Shown in pieces: positions 24,963 to 33,855 of a stretch of 56,242 bases of DNA (positions are counted from its first letter, which is position 1; each line of letters opens with the position of its first letter). The notes under the pieces are model-generated. The model was not told the origin of the DNA. It saw only the letters and a program-made list of their open reading frames with translations, and made no database searches. The DNA lies in assembly GCA_964477265.1 (NCBI GenBank), contig CAYZDJ010000019.1, positions 1 to 56,242 of the forward strand, in the 5' to 3' direction. A program made the position numbers and the translations under genes. The stretch is from CAIVPM01 sp964477265. GTDB lineage: Bacteria > Bacteroidota > Bacteroidia > Chitinophagales > Chitinophagaceae.

Positions 24963-25490
24963 TTAATTCCAATTCCTAGCTTCCCTCAACATTTTTATAT
25001 GTGCAGTATGGTGCTTGCCATGCCATGCATACATGCCCAACAAATACCATAAAGTCATTTGTCTGTTATGCTCAGGATGCACAACTGTTCTGTTCCAGTC
25101 TTCATCATTAAGGTTTTTAATAGTTGCAACCCAACGCTGGTGAATGCCAAACAAAATTGTTATTGAAATGTTGATGGGTATAGCTTTCACGTCATCAAGT
25201 TTAACCCATTCATTTTCTAAATAAGGCTTTATGGTTGGGTTATCCTCTGTTAAGCACAACTTAAAACGAGTAATTGCATTAATGTGGCTGTCTGCAACAT
25301 GATGCACAACTTGCCTCAATGTCCAACCACCATCTCTATAAGGTGTATCAAGTTGTTGCTCGTCTAAATTTAAAATAGCATTCTCTAATTCTTGTGGCAA
25401 AAATTCTATATCAGCAAACCAATCTTCTTTTTGCTTTTGAGAAAATGATTGAGGCTCATATTTACCAATGGGATAACGAGGGTCAAGCAT
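24963..25490 (-). CDS. DinB/YfiT-family protein, bacillithiol-transferase-like
   Basis: A 175-residue four-helix protein of the DinB superfamily, YfiT branch. The N-terminal LDPRYPIGKYEPQ, then GGWTLRQVVHHVADSHINAITRFKL, and the C-terminal WHGKHHTAHI supply three metal-ligand histidines typical of the branch. Bacillus YfiT-type proteins (BstA) are metal-dependent thiol transferases. Whether this organism uses bacillithiol is not shown here. No bsh genes are nearby. Confidence 0.85.
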   Translation of the reverse strand: MLDPRYPIGKYEPQSFSQKQKEDWFADIEFLPQELENAILNLDEQQLDTPYRDGGWTLRQVVHHVADSHINAITRFKLCLTEDNPTIKPYLENEWVKLDDVKAIPINISITILFGIHQRWVATIKNLNDEDWNRTVVHPEHNRQMTLWYLLGMYAWHGKHHTAHIKMLREARNWN

Positions 25491-25523
25491 ATTTACGATG
25501 TATGATTTTAGATTTACGATTTA
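25491..25523. repeat. dispersed TTTACGATG-type intergenic repeat, copy 1
   Basis: It shares most of 32 positions with 37271-37302 and partly with 44763-44792; each copy ends in GATTTACGATTT. All three lie between genes or at gene edges. The last bases of this copy lie just upstream of the DUF6702 stop codon on the minus strand. Confidence 0.6.
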
Positions 25524-25525
25524 TT

Positions 25526-26011
25526 TTACCAGGTAAACTCAACACTGTTTTTTGGGTTATCAAGTTTATAATTTTTTTCTGTTCCACCAACAGTTGCATT
25601 AATAATGTTGCTTTGCTTTTCCTGAAATTCATAAAGCAGGTTGCAGGTTACATTCAACTTTTTTATAGTAGCAACATCATTCACTTCTGCATAAATCCAC
25701 ACACTTTCTTTTTGAACTTCGTAACCAACATATTTCAATGTTTTTACTTTGCCGTCAACATTTAACTGCAACTTAGATTGTATGTAACTGGCAACAGCAT
25801 TATTAACTTCTGGCTTGGCATTGCCTGTTGATAAATCTACATTTTTCTTATAATTTTTTTTCAATGTTGTTTCCAAATCATCTGTAAAAACACGAATGCT
25901 TACCTCTATATTTTTACCTTTTACATTGTGTTTAATGTCAATTACACTTACAAAAAAAGGATGTAAAAAACCAAAGGAAAGAGACAATAAAAGAGATTTA
26001 AATGCTAACAT
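25526..26011 (-). CDS. DUF6702 family exported protein
   Basis: A 161-residue protein; the ATG at 26011 gives a compact signal-type N-terminus (MLAFKSLLLSLSFGF), and ten codons upstream is a longer, less likely start. Motifs fit the Bacteroidota family DUF6702: HPFFVSVIDIKHN, VSIRVFTDDLE, VKTLKYVGYEVQKESVWIYAEV. The family is often said to lie near M1 peptidase and HupE genes; both are downstream in this window but separated by about 4 kb. Function is unknown. Confidence 0.75.
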   Translation of the reverse strand: MLAFKSLLLSLSFGFLHPFFVSVIDIKHNVKGKNIEVSIRVFTDDLETTLKKNYKKNVDLSTGNAKPEVNNAVASYIQSKLQLNVDGKVKTLKYVGYEVQKESVWIYAEVNDVATIKKLNVTCNLLYEFQEKQSNIINATVGGTEKNYKLDNPKNSVEFTW

Positions 26012-26358
26012 ATTGCGTTTGAAAAAGTAAACTAAAATCAAAAATAGTTTTTAACCTTTTTACTTACAATTTTATATTTAAATGGTTTGGCTTTATGCCA
26101 ACACTCACAAACAAAAAAATTAAAAATGAAAAACCAGTTGTAGAGTAAGTAGTATATTATTTCTATAATTATAGGGCAATACATTGCAGTATGTGTTACT
26201 TTTTTATGTAACTAAAGGTTTCTTCATAAATTGAATTATAATAAATCTCACTTTTTTAAAAAAAAAACTTATAAAAAAGATAAAGTTGTAGGCAACCCCA
26301 CTACCTTTATTAGCGAAGTTCTTAATGTAACAATATTTTTTAATCAAAACTAACTACA
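26012..26358. other. divergent intergenic region upstream of the reprolysin-like protease gene
   Basis: Nearly 350 AT-rich bases with no supported gene. A stretch TAGGCAACCCCACTACC lies about 70 bases before the protease ATG, followed by TACCTTTA (one base from TAnnTTTG), but no matching upstream box at the right spacing was found. Confidence 0.45.
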
Positions 26359-29300
26359 ATGAAAAAGTGTATTTTTATGAGTAGTGTTTTGGCTGTAACA
26401 CTACTTTTTACCACGCAAAAAGTAACAGCCCAAAAAACAGTTTGGAAATATGTAACAGAACAACAAATGCCTCGTAACGATGATTATCGCACGGTACATC
26501 CAAAAAAATATTTAACCTACCAACTTGATGTAACAGCACTAAAAATGCAATTGGCAAAGGCTCCTATGGAATTTACTGAAGAAGCCAAAATTCATCCACT
26601 TATTTTGGAGATGCCTATGCCAGATGGCAAAATGCAAAGATTTAGCGTTGTGGAATCGCCAATGCAAGAACCAGAATTGGCAGCTAAGTTTCCTGAAATT
26701 AAAACATACAGTGCAATTGGTATTGATGACCCTTATGCCATTATGAAATTGGATTGGGGATATATAGGATTTCATGGATTTATATTGTCGCAAGATAAAG
26801 CACCTATTCAAATTGACCCTTATTTTAAAAACAGGCAAGATTACTACATTACTTATTCAATTGCTGACCAACAGCAAATTCCCTATTATGAAGGCACAGC
26901 AGAGAATGAGCAACTTAGCGATTTAAAGCAGCATGCTAGAAAGTATTTATTTAAAGGCCATGTGGGCAAATGCTATGGCGATACTTTACGAACTTATAAG
27001 TTAGCAATTGCCTGTACTCATGAATATGCAGCTGCAGTGTGCCGTCCTGCAGCAGTAACACAGGTTGCAACACATAATGCAATAGTAGCTGCATATAATA
27101 GGGTAAATGGTATTTATGAGTCAGAACTTGCAATACGTTTTACCCTTGTAGCAAATAATAATTTAATTGAGTTTATTGCAGCAGGAAGCTCTGCATTTAC
27201 TACAAATGGCCCTAATGCTACTATAGCCAATAGGGGACAACGTGTTATAGATTCTCTGATTGGAAACGCTAATTACGACATTGGTCACACAGTATGTACA
27301 GGTTTTTCTGGTGGAGTAGGTTTTTTTGCAGTAGTTTGCCAAACTGGATCAAAAGCTAAAGGAACTTGTGGAAGAGCTAACCCAACCAGTGATACTTTTT
27401 CTGTAGGTTATCTGGCACATGAAATTGGTCATCAATTTGATGCAAGGCACACATGGAACTCGCCTGATAGTTTATGTACCCCAGGTGAATATAGTGGCAC
27501 AAGTGCTGTTGAGCCTGGTAGTGGGGTAACCATTATGTCTTATCAGGGTCAATGTGGCTCAATTGATAATTTGGAAAACCATGAATTAAACTTGCCTAAT
27601 TTTCATGCCTGGAGTCTGGAGCAAATTACAACCCTTTCAAGAGGTACAGCAGGAACTTGCCCAAACAAGACACTGACAAGAAATGATATTCCAAGTGTTA
27701 ATGCTGGAGCAGATCAGGTTGTGCCTGTCTCGACACCATTTGTATTAACGGGTACAGCTACAGACGCTGACCCTATTTTATATAGCTGGGAAGAAATAGA
27801 CCCTGGTGGTACACAGGCACATTGGAATGCAGGATCTGCACCATTTTTTAGAACTTTTGCCCCTGTTACAACAGGAACAAGATATTTTCCAAAGCAATCT
27901 GATGTTGCAAGAGGAACAAGCACAGTTGGAGAATTTTTACCCACTGCACCTGTAACACTTAACTTTAGATTAACGGTAAGAGACAGAAAAGCAGGAGGCG
28001 GAGCTGTATGTTCTGAAGACATTACTGTAACTTTTGCAGGTGCTGCACCTTTTAGGGTTACCTCGCAAACTGCTGCAACAAACTGGACAGGTAATGGAGT
28101 AAACACAGCTATCATTACTTGGGATGTAGCAGGCACTAATGCTGCACCATTTAATTGTGACAGTGTTCAAATATATCTTTCAACAGATAGTGGCTATACG
28201 TTTCCTATATTAATTAAAACTGCAAGAAATTCTGGTAATGACACTATAGTAATTCCTTCTATTGCAACAACTCGTGGCAGAATAATGGTACGTGGCAAGG
28301 GCAAAGCATTTTATAGCATTAATAGAGGAAATATTACTATAAATGTATGCCTAAAACCAGCAGTATCTATTAGAATTAGTGATACTGTTGTTTGTGCAAA
28401 CAAAAAAGTAACCTTTACTGCTAATGGAAGCAATATAACAGCCAACCCTGTTTATCAATGGAAAAAGAATGGAAATAATGTAGGTGGCAATGCTTCTTCT
28501 TACATTGATTCTACATTGGCAAATGGCGATAGCGTTTGGGTGGTTGTAACCAGCAATGAAGCCTGTAAAATTACCACAGGAGTGGCAAGCAATAAAATAA
28601 AAGTGAAGGTAAGAACCGTAAGACCTATTGCTATTGCTTGCCCAATTAATGCAACGTTGTGTGTAGGAGATACTATGAGATTTTCTGCGAATCCTGCAGG
28701 AGGTGTGTGGTCTCAAATGGGCAGAGTAACCATTGACCCTGCAACTGGTTTTATGACAGGCACAAGTGCAGGAATCACAACAATAAGATACACCATTACA
28801 GATACAGGCTGTAGCAATACTGCATCTTGCAACTTAACTGTTGTGGCAACACTGGCAACCCCAACTATTAAATATGCATCTGGCACCACCAATACACAAG
28901 GTTCAGGAGGCTTGTGTACCAATAGAACATTTACACTTGTTGGCACACCAGGTGGAGGCACATGGAGTAGCACAGGAGCCATAAATGTTACAAATGCTGG
29001 TGTAGTGACTACTACAGGAGTTACAGGAGCATCAAGTGTTACATATACTATTGGTACAGGTAACTGCAAAGCAAGCAGAACTATTTCAATGGCTGTAGTG
29101 GCTTGTGCAAGCAGGGGTATTTCATCAAGTAATCAGTTTAATAAATATACATTATACCCTAACCCTGCACGTGATTTTGCTAACCTGCAAATGGATAAAT
29201 TAGTGAATGGAACTATTGCTATTACTGATTTGTATGGAAAAGAACTAAGACGACAAACTATAAACAGTAAGCTGCAAAGGTTAAATATTGAGGGATTGAG

Positions 29301-29370
29301 TAAAGGAATGTATTTTGTTACAATAGCTACAAATGAAAATAAAGTAACAGAAAAACTATTAATAGAATAA
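26359..29370 (+). CDS. secreted reprolysin-like zinc metalloprotease with T9SS domain
   Basis: A 1003-residue protein with a signal peptide ending VTAQ, then a propeptide (about 30-200). The catalytic domain shows the metzincin motif H354-E355-IG-H358-QFDAR-H364 and a Met-turn IMSYQGQCG. After the protease comes a PKD/Ig-like region (about 440-540 and 660-900; NAGADQVVPVSTPFVLTG, NPVYQWKKNG). A type A sorting domain ends it (LYPNPARDFANL, SKGMYFVTIAT). It is exported by T9SS and cleaves extracellular protein. It is followed by a terminator and is a single-gene unit. Confidence 0.9.
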   Translation: MKKCIFMSSVLAVTLLFTTQKVTAQKTVWKYVTEQQMPRNDDYRTVHPKKYLTYQLDVTALKMQLAKAPMEFTEEAKIHPLILEMPMPDGKMQRFSVVESPMQEPELAAKFPEIKTYSAIGIDDPYAIMKLDWGYIGFHGFILSQDKAPIQIDPYFKNRQDYYITYSIADQQQIPYYEGTAENEQLSDLKQHARKYLFKGHVGKCYGDTLRTYKLAIACTHEYAAAVCRPAAVTQVATHNAIVAAYNRVNGIYESELAIRFTLVANNNLIEFIAAGSSAFTTNGPNATIANRGQRVIDSLIGNANYDIGHTVCTGFSGGVGFFAVVCQTGSKAKGTCGRANPTSDTFSVGYLAHEIGHQFDARHTWNSPDSLCTPGEYSGTSAVEPGSGVTIMSYQGQCGSIDNLENHELNLPNFHAWSLEQITTLSRGTAGTCPNKTLTRNDIPSVNAGADQVVPVSTPFVLTGTATDADPILYSWEEIDPGGTQAHWNAGSAPFFRTFAPVTTGTRYFPKQSDVARGTSTVGEFLPTAPVTLNFRLTVRDRKAGGGAVCSEDITVTFAGAAPFRVTSQTAATNWTGNGVNTAIITWDVAGTNAAPFNCDSVQIYLSTDSGYTFPILIKTARNSGNDTIVIPSIATTRGRIMVRGKGKAFYSINRGNITINVCLKPAVSIRISDTVVCANKKVTFTANGSNITANPVYQWKKNGNNVGGNASSYIDSTLANGDSVWVVVTSNEACKITTGVASNKIKVKVRTVRPIAIACPINATLCVGDTMRFSANPAGGVWSQMGRVTIDPATGFMTGTSAGITTIRYTITDTGCSNTASCNLTVVATLATPTIKYASGTTNTQGSGGLCTNRTFTLVGTPGGGTWSSTGAINVTNAGVVTTTGVTGASSVTYTIGTGNCKASRTISMAVVACASRGISSSNQFNKYTLYPNPARDFANLQMDKLVNGTIAITDLYGKELRRQTINSKLQRLNIEGLSKGMYFVTIATNENKVTEKLLIE

Positions 29371-29390
29371 GTAAGCGTTTACTTACAAAA

Positions 29391-29428
29391 TAAAAAATGC
29401 CTCTGTAAAATTTACAGAGGCATTTTTT
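29391..29428. terminator. terminator after the reprolysin-like gene
   Basis: AATGCCTCTGTA pairs with TACAGAGGCATT around AAATT, with A- and T-runs flanking the stem (29391-29428). It lies about 20 bases after the stop codon. Confidence 0.85.
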
Positions 29429-29453
29429 ATTAATATTAAATTATTTAAAATTA

Positions 29454-29602
29454 TTTTAACCACAGAGGTAACAAAGCATTTCACAGAAAAAACAGAGCTA
29501 TAACATAAATGCACGGTTATCTATGTGTTTCTTTAACTCAGTGACCACTGTGGTAAAACATCTAATTCGTTCATTTAAATATTACCAATTTTAAACAACT
29601 TC
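29454..29602. repeat. MITE-like hairpin element, copy B
   Basis: TTTTAACCACAGAGGT (29454-29469) pairs imperfectly with ACCACTGTGGTAAAA (29544-29558). The interior has ACAAAGC and CTTTAACTC motifs like copy D. It is followed by TTAAACAACTTC (29591-29602). It occupies the gap between the protease and GldL-related genes and encodes nothing. Confidence 0.6.
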
Positions 29603-29615
29603 AATATAGTGAACT

Positions 29616-29897
29616 CTATTTTTCAACTATTCGTTTTCGTGCAGAAATTACATAAACAAAACCAATAATAATTGAAATAAAAAGTAAACCTATAACCCAC
29701 ATCATTTTCTCTAGCATCTCAATTTTCTTTGACTGCATTATTTCGTAAACACTTAGTCCAACAAATACAATTAATCCAATAAAGCCTATTTGCAAAAGCA
29801 GGTCAGCACTTGGTCTATGTAATATTTTTTGCATGCTGCCAAATAAGGTAACTGCTGCACCAATAAAATAAAATGTTGTAAGAATTTGCTTGTTCAT
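29616..29897 (-). CDS. GldL-related small membrane protein
   Basis: A 93-residue membrane protein; the ATG at 29897 is preferred over a TTG at 29906, just after the M1 stop. There are three hydrophobic segments. The first pair, FIGAAVTLFGSMQKILHRPSADLLLQIGF and LIVFVGLSVYE, resembles the GldL N-terminus. The intramembrane glutamate expected in true GldL motor proteins was not seen at the usual place. The third segment ends in SARKR. It is unlikely to be the motor subunit. It lies 9 bp after the M1 peptidase gene and is probably co-expressed with it. Confidence 0.6.
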   Translation of the reverse strand: MNKQILTTFYFIGAAVTLFGSMQKILHRPSADLLLQIGFIGLIVFVGLSVYEIMQSKKIEMLEKMMWVIGLLFISIIIGFVYVISARKRIVEK

Positions 29898-29906
29898 GTA
29901 GCACAA

Positions 29907-32267
29907 TTATTTTTCTTTTAAAGCCTGCATAGGATTTACTCCATTACTACTTCCTCTTACTGCTTGCTTTGCTTTAAAAATGCTAAACTTACTTGGTTCT
30001 GCTTCTACATTTCCCCATGTATTGTTGCTTTCATTTATGTCAGCAGTTTCTTTCATTGGGTCTAGCTTTATGGCAATTGCTTTTTCTGTAGTCATAAAAA
30101 CCTTGGTAACTTTATTTTCATTTCTACGCCAAATTTGTACAGGTATTCTTTCAATTTGCTTTCTACCATCTTCAAACGTAAACTCAACAATAACTGGCAT
30201 TACAAGTCCACCTTTATTGCTAAAAGTAATTTCGTATAAATGTGTATTGGCATATTTATTTTTTTCATCATCATTCAATTCTGTTCTGCCACCACCATTT
30301 GTTGTTGTATATTTAATAGTACTATCATAAGGAATAACTCCTCTGTCATATTTCCAATAAAAATCTCTTAAACTTGTATCAGCATCAACTGCAAATACAA
30401 TCCTTTTATCTTCCCTGTTTCTTATTTTACTAATGTCTTCAAAGGCATTAACCAATGGTTTTTGTAAACTCACTTTATTTTCCCTTGCTTCACTATTAAC
30501 AGGAACATCAGCAAACACAGCATGTTTAACAGTATCAATTGCAATATCGCATGGGTCTGTGCTGTAAAACCAACCACGCCAAAACCAGTCTAAATTTTCA
30601 CCTGTTGCATCATTCATTGTTCTAAATAAATCGGCTGGTGTTGGATGTTTAAATGCCCAGCGACGAGCATATTCCTTAAAGCCAAAATCAAATAACTCAC
30701 GTCCCACAACAGTTTCACGCAAAATATTTAAACCACAGCTTGGCTTTGTATAAGCATTGTTGCCCAATGAAATTAAGTTTTCACTATTTGTCATTATTGG
30801 CTCAAGCTGGTCTTTTGGCAACTTCATATAATCAACTGCACCAAAGGCTGGCCCACGACGCGTAGGAAATTTATTGTCCCATAACTCTTCAGTTAAATAT
30901 TCAACAAAACTGTTTAAGCCTTCATCCATCCAACTCCACTCTCTTTCATCACTATTAATAATCATTGGAAAAAAGTTATGTCCCACTTCGTGAGTTATCA
31001 CTCCAATCATTCCATTTTTATTGGCTTCTGTATAAGTGCCATCTTTTTCTGTTCTGCCATAGTTAAAGCAAATCATTGGATATTCCATTCCATTGGCAGC
31101 CTCAATGCTTTGTGCAACTGGATAAGGATATGGAATAGAAAATTTAGAATATGTTTTAATAGTATGTGCCACAACCTTTGTGCTGTATGGCCTGTATAAA
31201 TGATACGCTTCTTTTCCATAAGCACTCATACACATTACCTTTTTACCTTCAACCATTGCAGGCATTGCATCCCAGCAAAATTTACGGCTGCTTCCAAATG
31301 CAAAATCCCGCACCATATTAGCACTGAAATTCCAGGTTTTTTTTGCTTTGCTTTTTGTTTTTTCGGCAGCAGTTGCTTCATCTAAAGTTACAATCTCAAC
31401 AGGCTCTTTTGCAGTTTGTGCTTTTGCCCAACGTGCTTGTTGCTTAGCGTTTAAAATACTTGCATAATTCGTGCACTCGCCAGTTGCCATAACAATATGG
31501 TCAGCAGGAACTGTGATAGCTACTTTGTAATTTCCAAAAGTTAAAGCAAACTCGCTGTTGCCGGTAAACTGATGATTTTGCCAGCCCTGATAATCGCTAT
31601 ACACACACAAGCGGGGAAACCATTGTGTCATTGTAAATAAATAGTTTTCATCGTCTGCAAAATATTCGTAGCCGCCTCTACTAAACTCTGCAATCCTGTC
31701 TGGTATTTTATAGCTCCAGTTGCATTTAAAGGTAAATGTTTGCCCAGGCTTTAAAGGAGTTGGCAAATCAATACGCATCATTGTTTTGTTGATAGTATAT
31801 TTTAAATTTTTACCAAGTGCATCTGTAAGCAAAGAAATTTTATCGCCATATCCATTATCGGTTTTAGCTTCCTCCAAATGCTGCAATGTTGTAATGTTTA
31901 CATCTTTCCCAAACGATGAACTGTTTTGGTAATTTGCATTATTTACGCTGCTGTGCTGGTTTTCATCAAGCTGTAGCCAAATGTAAGTAAGCACATCTGG
32001 ACTGTTGTTGTAGTAAGTAACAGTTTCGCTGCCTGTTAGCTTTAAATTCTTTTCATCAAGCTCGCACTTAATATCATAATCGCAGCGTTGCTGCCAATAC
32101 TTGTGGCCTGGAGCACCACTTGCTGTTCTATATTCATTTGGCGTAGGTAGCATTGTGCCTAAGGCTTCAAACTTATTGCCATGGTTACTGCCAGGATTGT
32201 GTGGTGAATTTTGAGCAAATAAACTGAAAGCGACAAGCGACAAGCTAAGTGTTAAAAATTGTTTCAT
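29907..32267 (-). CDS. M1 family metallopeptidase
   Basis: A 786-residue exported aminopeptidase-type enzyme with a signal peptide (MKQFLTLSLSLVAFSLFAQ). Zinc site H426-E427-VG-H430 and E449 (18 residues after the second His) match M1. The upstream NGMEYPMI block is the GAMEN-type motif. It trims peptides in the periplasm or at the surface. The C-terminal half is a beta-rich domain. It lies 96 bp downstream of the hupE-like gene, and the GldL-related gene follows closely. Confidence 0.92.
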   Translation of the reverse strand: MKQFLTLSLSLVAFSLFAQNSPHNPGSNHGNKFEALGTMLPTPNEYRTASGAPGHKYWQQRCDYDIKCELDEKNLKLTGSETVTYYNNSPDVLTYIWLQLDENQHSSVNNANYQNSSSFGKDVNITTLQHLEEAKTDNGYGDKISLLTDALGKNLKYTINKTMMRIDLPTPLKPGQTFTFKCNWSYKIPDRIAEFSRGGYEYFADDENYLFTMTQWFPRLCVYSDYQGWQNHQFTGNSEFALTFGNYKVAITVPADHIVMATGECTNYASILNAKQQARWAKAQTAKEPVEIVTLDEATAAEKTKSKAKKTWNFSANMVRDFAFGSSRKFCWDAMPAMVEGKKVMCMSAYGKEAYHLYRPYSTKVVAHTIKTYSKFSIPYPYPVAQSIEAANGMEYPMICFNYGRTEKDGTYTEANKNGMIGVITHEVGHNFFPMIINSDEREWSWMDEGLNSFVEYLTEELWDNKFPTRRGPAFGAVDYMKLPKDQLEPIMTNSENLISLGNNAYTKPSCGLNILRETVVGRELFDFGFKEYARRWAFKHPTPADLFRTMNDATGENLDWFWRGWFYSTDPCDIAIDTVKHAVFADVPVNSEARENKVSLQKPLVNAFEDISKIRNREDKRIVFAVDADTSLRDFYWKYDRGVIPYDSTIKYTTTNGGGRTELNDDEKNKYANTHLYEITFSNKGGLVMPVIVEFTFEDGRKQIERIPVQIWRRNENKVTKVFMTTEKAIAIKLDPMKETADINESNNTWGNVEAEPSKFSIFKAKQAVRGSSNGVNPMQALKEK

Positions 32268-32287
32268 TATAGTTGATTATTGATTAC

Positions 32288-32345
32288 TGATTATTTCACG
32301 CAACGAAGCAAAGAATGCAACGAATGCAACGTTTTATTTTCTCTG
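32288..32345. repeat. fragment of GCAACGAAGCAAAG-type repeat
   Basis: Tandem GCAACGAA/GCAAAGAATGCAACG strings in the gap upstream of the M1 gene resemble the interior of copies B and D and the stretch 1507-1548 after the cytochrome peroxidase gene. It is too short to call a full element. Confidence 0.4.
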
Positions 32346-32363
32346 CTTAATTTTAATAACTAT

Positions 32364-32942
32364 TTAAAATGGGTTTCTCATTATTGCAATATAAAGTGCA
32401 ATACCAAGAATAATTCCACTTACAAAAACGAGGTATTCACGTTTATTTATTTTAAGCAGATTGGTACAAATTAATTGAATAAGCAGCAGAATGATTACAA
32501 AAATTATTTGAGCGGTTTCTATACCAACATTTGCAGCAAAAAGTTTTAATGCAAGACCATTGTTTCCAATAATCATTTTTAAATCGTTACTAAAACCCAG
32601 ACCATGTATTAAACCAAAAAAAAGTGCAAACCAATATATGAGTGGAAATTTTGATTTGTAAATGGAGCTTCTTTCAAACAAATTGCTGAATGCAGTGATG
32701 GCAATAGTTGCAACTATTAAAAACTCTATCCACTGTGCGTCAAATACAATTATATCAAGCACTGCAAGTGTTAATGTAATAGTGTGTCCAATGGTAAATG
32801 CAGTAACAAGAATTAATAATTTTTTCCAATCATTAAACTGGTAACGCAAGGTAAGTGCAGCCATAAAAAGCAAATGATCGAATGCACCAAAGTTGGCTAT
32901 GTGTTCAAATCCTATCTTAAAATAAATGGAAAAATTGTTCAT
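32364..32942 (-). CDS. HupE/UreJ family membrane protein
   Basis: A 192-residue protein with about six membrane helices; the ATG at 32942 is preferred to a TTG just upstream. The motif FGAFDHLLFMAALTLRY near the N-terminus and FGLIHGLGFSNDLKM in the middle fit HupE/UreJ, some of which carry nickel. No urease or hydrogenase genes are here. Together with the M1 peptidase and the more distant DUF6702 gene it may belong to a Bacteroidota-specific module. Confidence 0.82.
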   Translation of the reverse strand: MNNFSIYFKIGFEHIANFGAFDHLLFMAALTLRYQFNDWKKLLILVTAFTIGHTITLTLAVLDIIVFDAQWIEFLIVATIAITAFSNLFERSSIYKSKFPLIYWFALFFGLIHGLGFSNDLKMIIGNNGLALKLFAANVGIETAQIIFVIILLLIQLICTNLLKINKREYLVFVSGIILGIALYIAIMRNPF

Positions 32943-32990
32943 CAAATAATTATTGATTATTAATTATTGCAATAATCAATAATTAATAAT

Positions 32991-33155
32991 GAAGTTGCTT
33001 AACATTATTTTAACCGCAAACACAAAGGTTTTCGCAAAGAAATCGCAAAGAATTTACCTAACCCTTTGCCAACTCTGCGTTTCCTACTTTGCGTTGCTCT
33101 GCGGTTAATAAATATAATTTGTTTATTTTCAATAAACTAAATATTAAACAACTTC
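32991..33155. repeat. MITE-like hairpin element, copy D
   Basis: GAAGTTGCTTAA (32991-33002) and TTAAACAACTTC (33144-33155) form near-perfect outer inverted ends. Inside, TTAACCGCA (33010-33018) pairs with TGCGGTTAA (33100-33108), and the interior has repeated GCAAAG/CTTTGC. It fills the gap between the hupE-like and DUF6526 genes and has no gene in it. Copy B at 29454-29602 shares the ATTATTTTAACC left end and the TTAAACAACTTC right end. Confidence 0.65.
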
Positions 33156-33166
33156 AATAAAAAAAT

Positions 33167-33595
33167 TTACACTCTATTAAAATCTGCTTTCCAGTTTTTA
33201 ATTTGTTGTTTAATTTCTTTTGAAGACAAATTTTTATCAATGGCTTGCTGTATAAGACTAAGCCATTCATCATCGCTTGCAAAACGCAAAGCAATAATCT
33301 GGCTCATTCTTAATTGTGTTGGTAATGCTTTTCCTGTTGCAATAAAGTACCTTAAACTTTCCTCGGCTCTTATAGCTCTGTCTTGTGCTTTTAATGCAAA
33401 TACACGTGCATACCATGCAATTAAAATGCATGCAATGGTTAATGCACAAATAAGCGATGCACTATAAAAATTTTCGCAACTGCTATGGCAAATATTTATT
33501 ATGCTGCCACCCAAAACTGCTGCAAGAATTAAGAATAAAACGTAATGATACAAAGGCACAAGCCTTGAATGGTTTTTTAAATTTTGTTGTTGCAT
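33167..33595 (-). CDS. DUF6526 family membrane protein
   Basis: A 142-residue protein; the ATG at 33595 is preferred over a GTG 12 codons upstream. Two membrane helices (about 17-33 and 42-62) are followed by a conserved cytoplasmic part with the signature DRAIRAEESLRYFIATGKALP and LRMSQIIALRFASDDEWL that marks the Bacteroidota family DUF6526. Function is unknown. It may act as a small membrane adaptor. Confidence 0.8.
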   Translation of the reverse strand: MQQQNLKNHSRLVPLYHYVLFLILAAVLGGSIINICHSSCENFYSASLICALTIACILIAWYARVFALKAQDRAIRAEESLRYFIATGKALPTQLRMSQIIALRFASDDEWLSLIQQAIDKNLSSKEIKQQIKNWKADFNRV

Positions 33596-33632
33596 ATTAG
33601 AAATTTTTGTAAAACTAAGGTAATATTGCACT

Positions 33633-33845
33633 ATGAGGCTTTGTCATAAAATTCCATTGCTATTGCAGGTATATAGCTTTGATGTAAATATGCCTGAAGA
33701 AGGATTATATGAACTAACACTTGTATCTAAAACAGATGGCAGCTTTAACAGTTTTCAAGATACAACCTGGGGTAAGGTTATACATAAAGCATTTATGTTT
33801 ATGAACAAGAATTTAAGGCAACAGGAAAAATTTAGTATTAAATAA
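33633..33845 (+). CDS. possible 70-residue small protein
   Basis: A short plus-strand frame in the gap before the PAS protein, not overlapped by any other gene. It ends in FMNKNLRQQEKFSIK. The middle (PEEGLYELTLVSKTDGSFNSFQ) reads like protein. The start may instead be the internal Met before PEEG. There is no family match and no ribosome site, so it may not be real. Confidence 0.4.
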   Translation: MRLCHKIPLLLQVYSFDVNMPEEGLYELTLVSKTDGSFNSFQDTTWGKVIHKAFMFMNKNLRQQEKFSIK

Positions 33846-33855
33846 GTTAATGAAA

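Noticed and set aside
26290..26340. GGCAACCCC and TACCTTTA before the reprolysin-like gene as a promoter
   Set aside because: The spacing to any TTG box is wrong, so it cannot be called a promoter with confidence.
26539..29069. Open frames antisense to the reprolysin-like protease gene
   Set aside because: They lack signal or domain features and mirror the biased codons of the real gene on the other strand.
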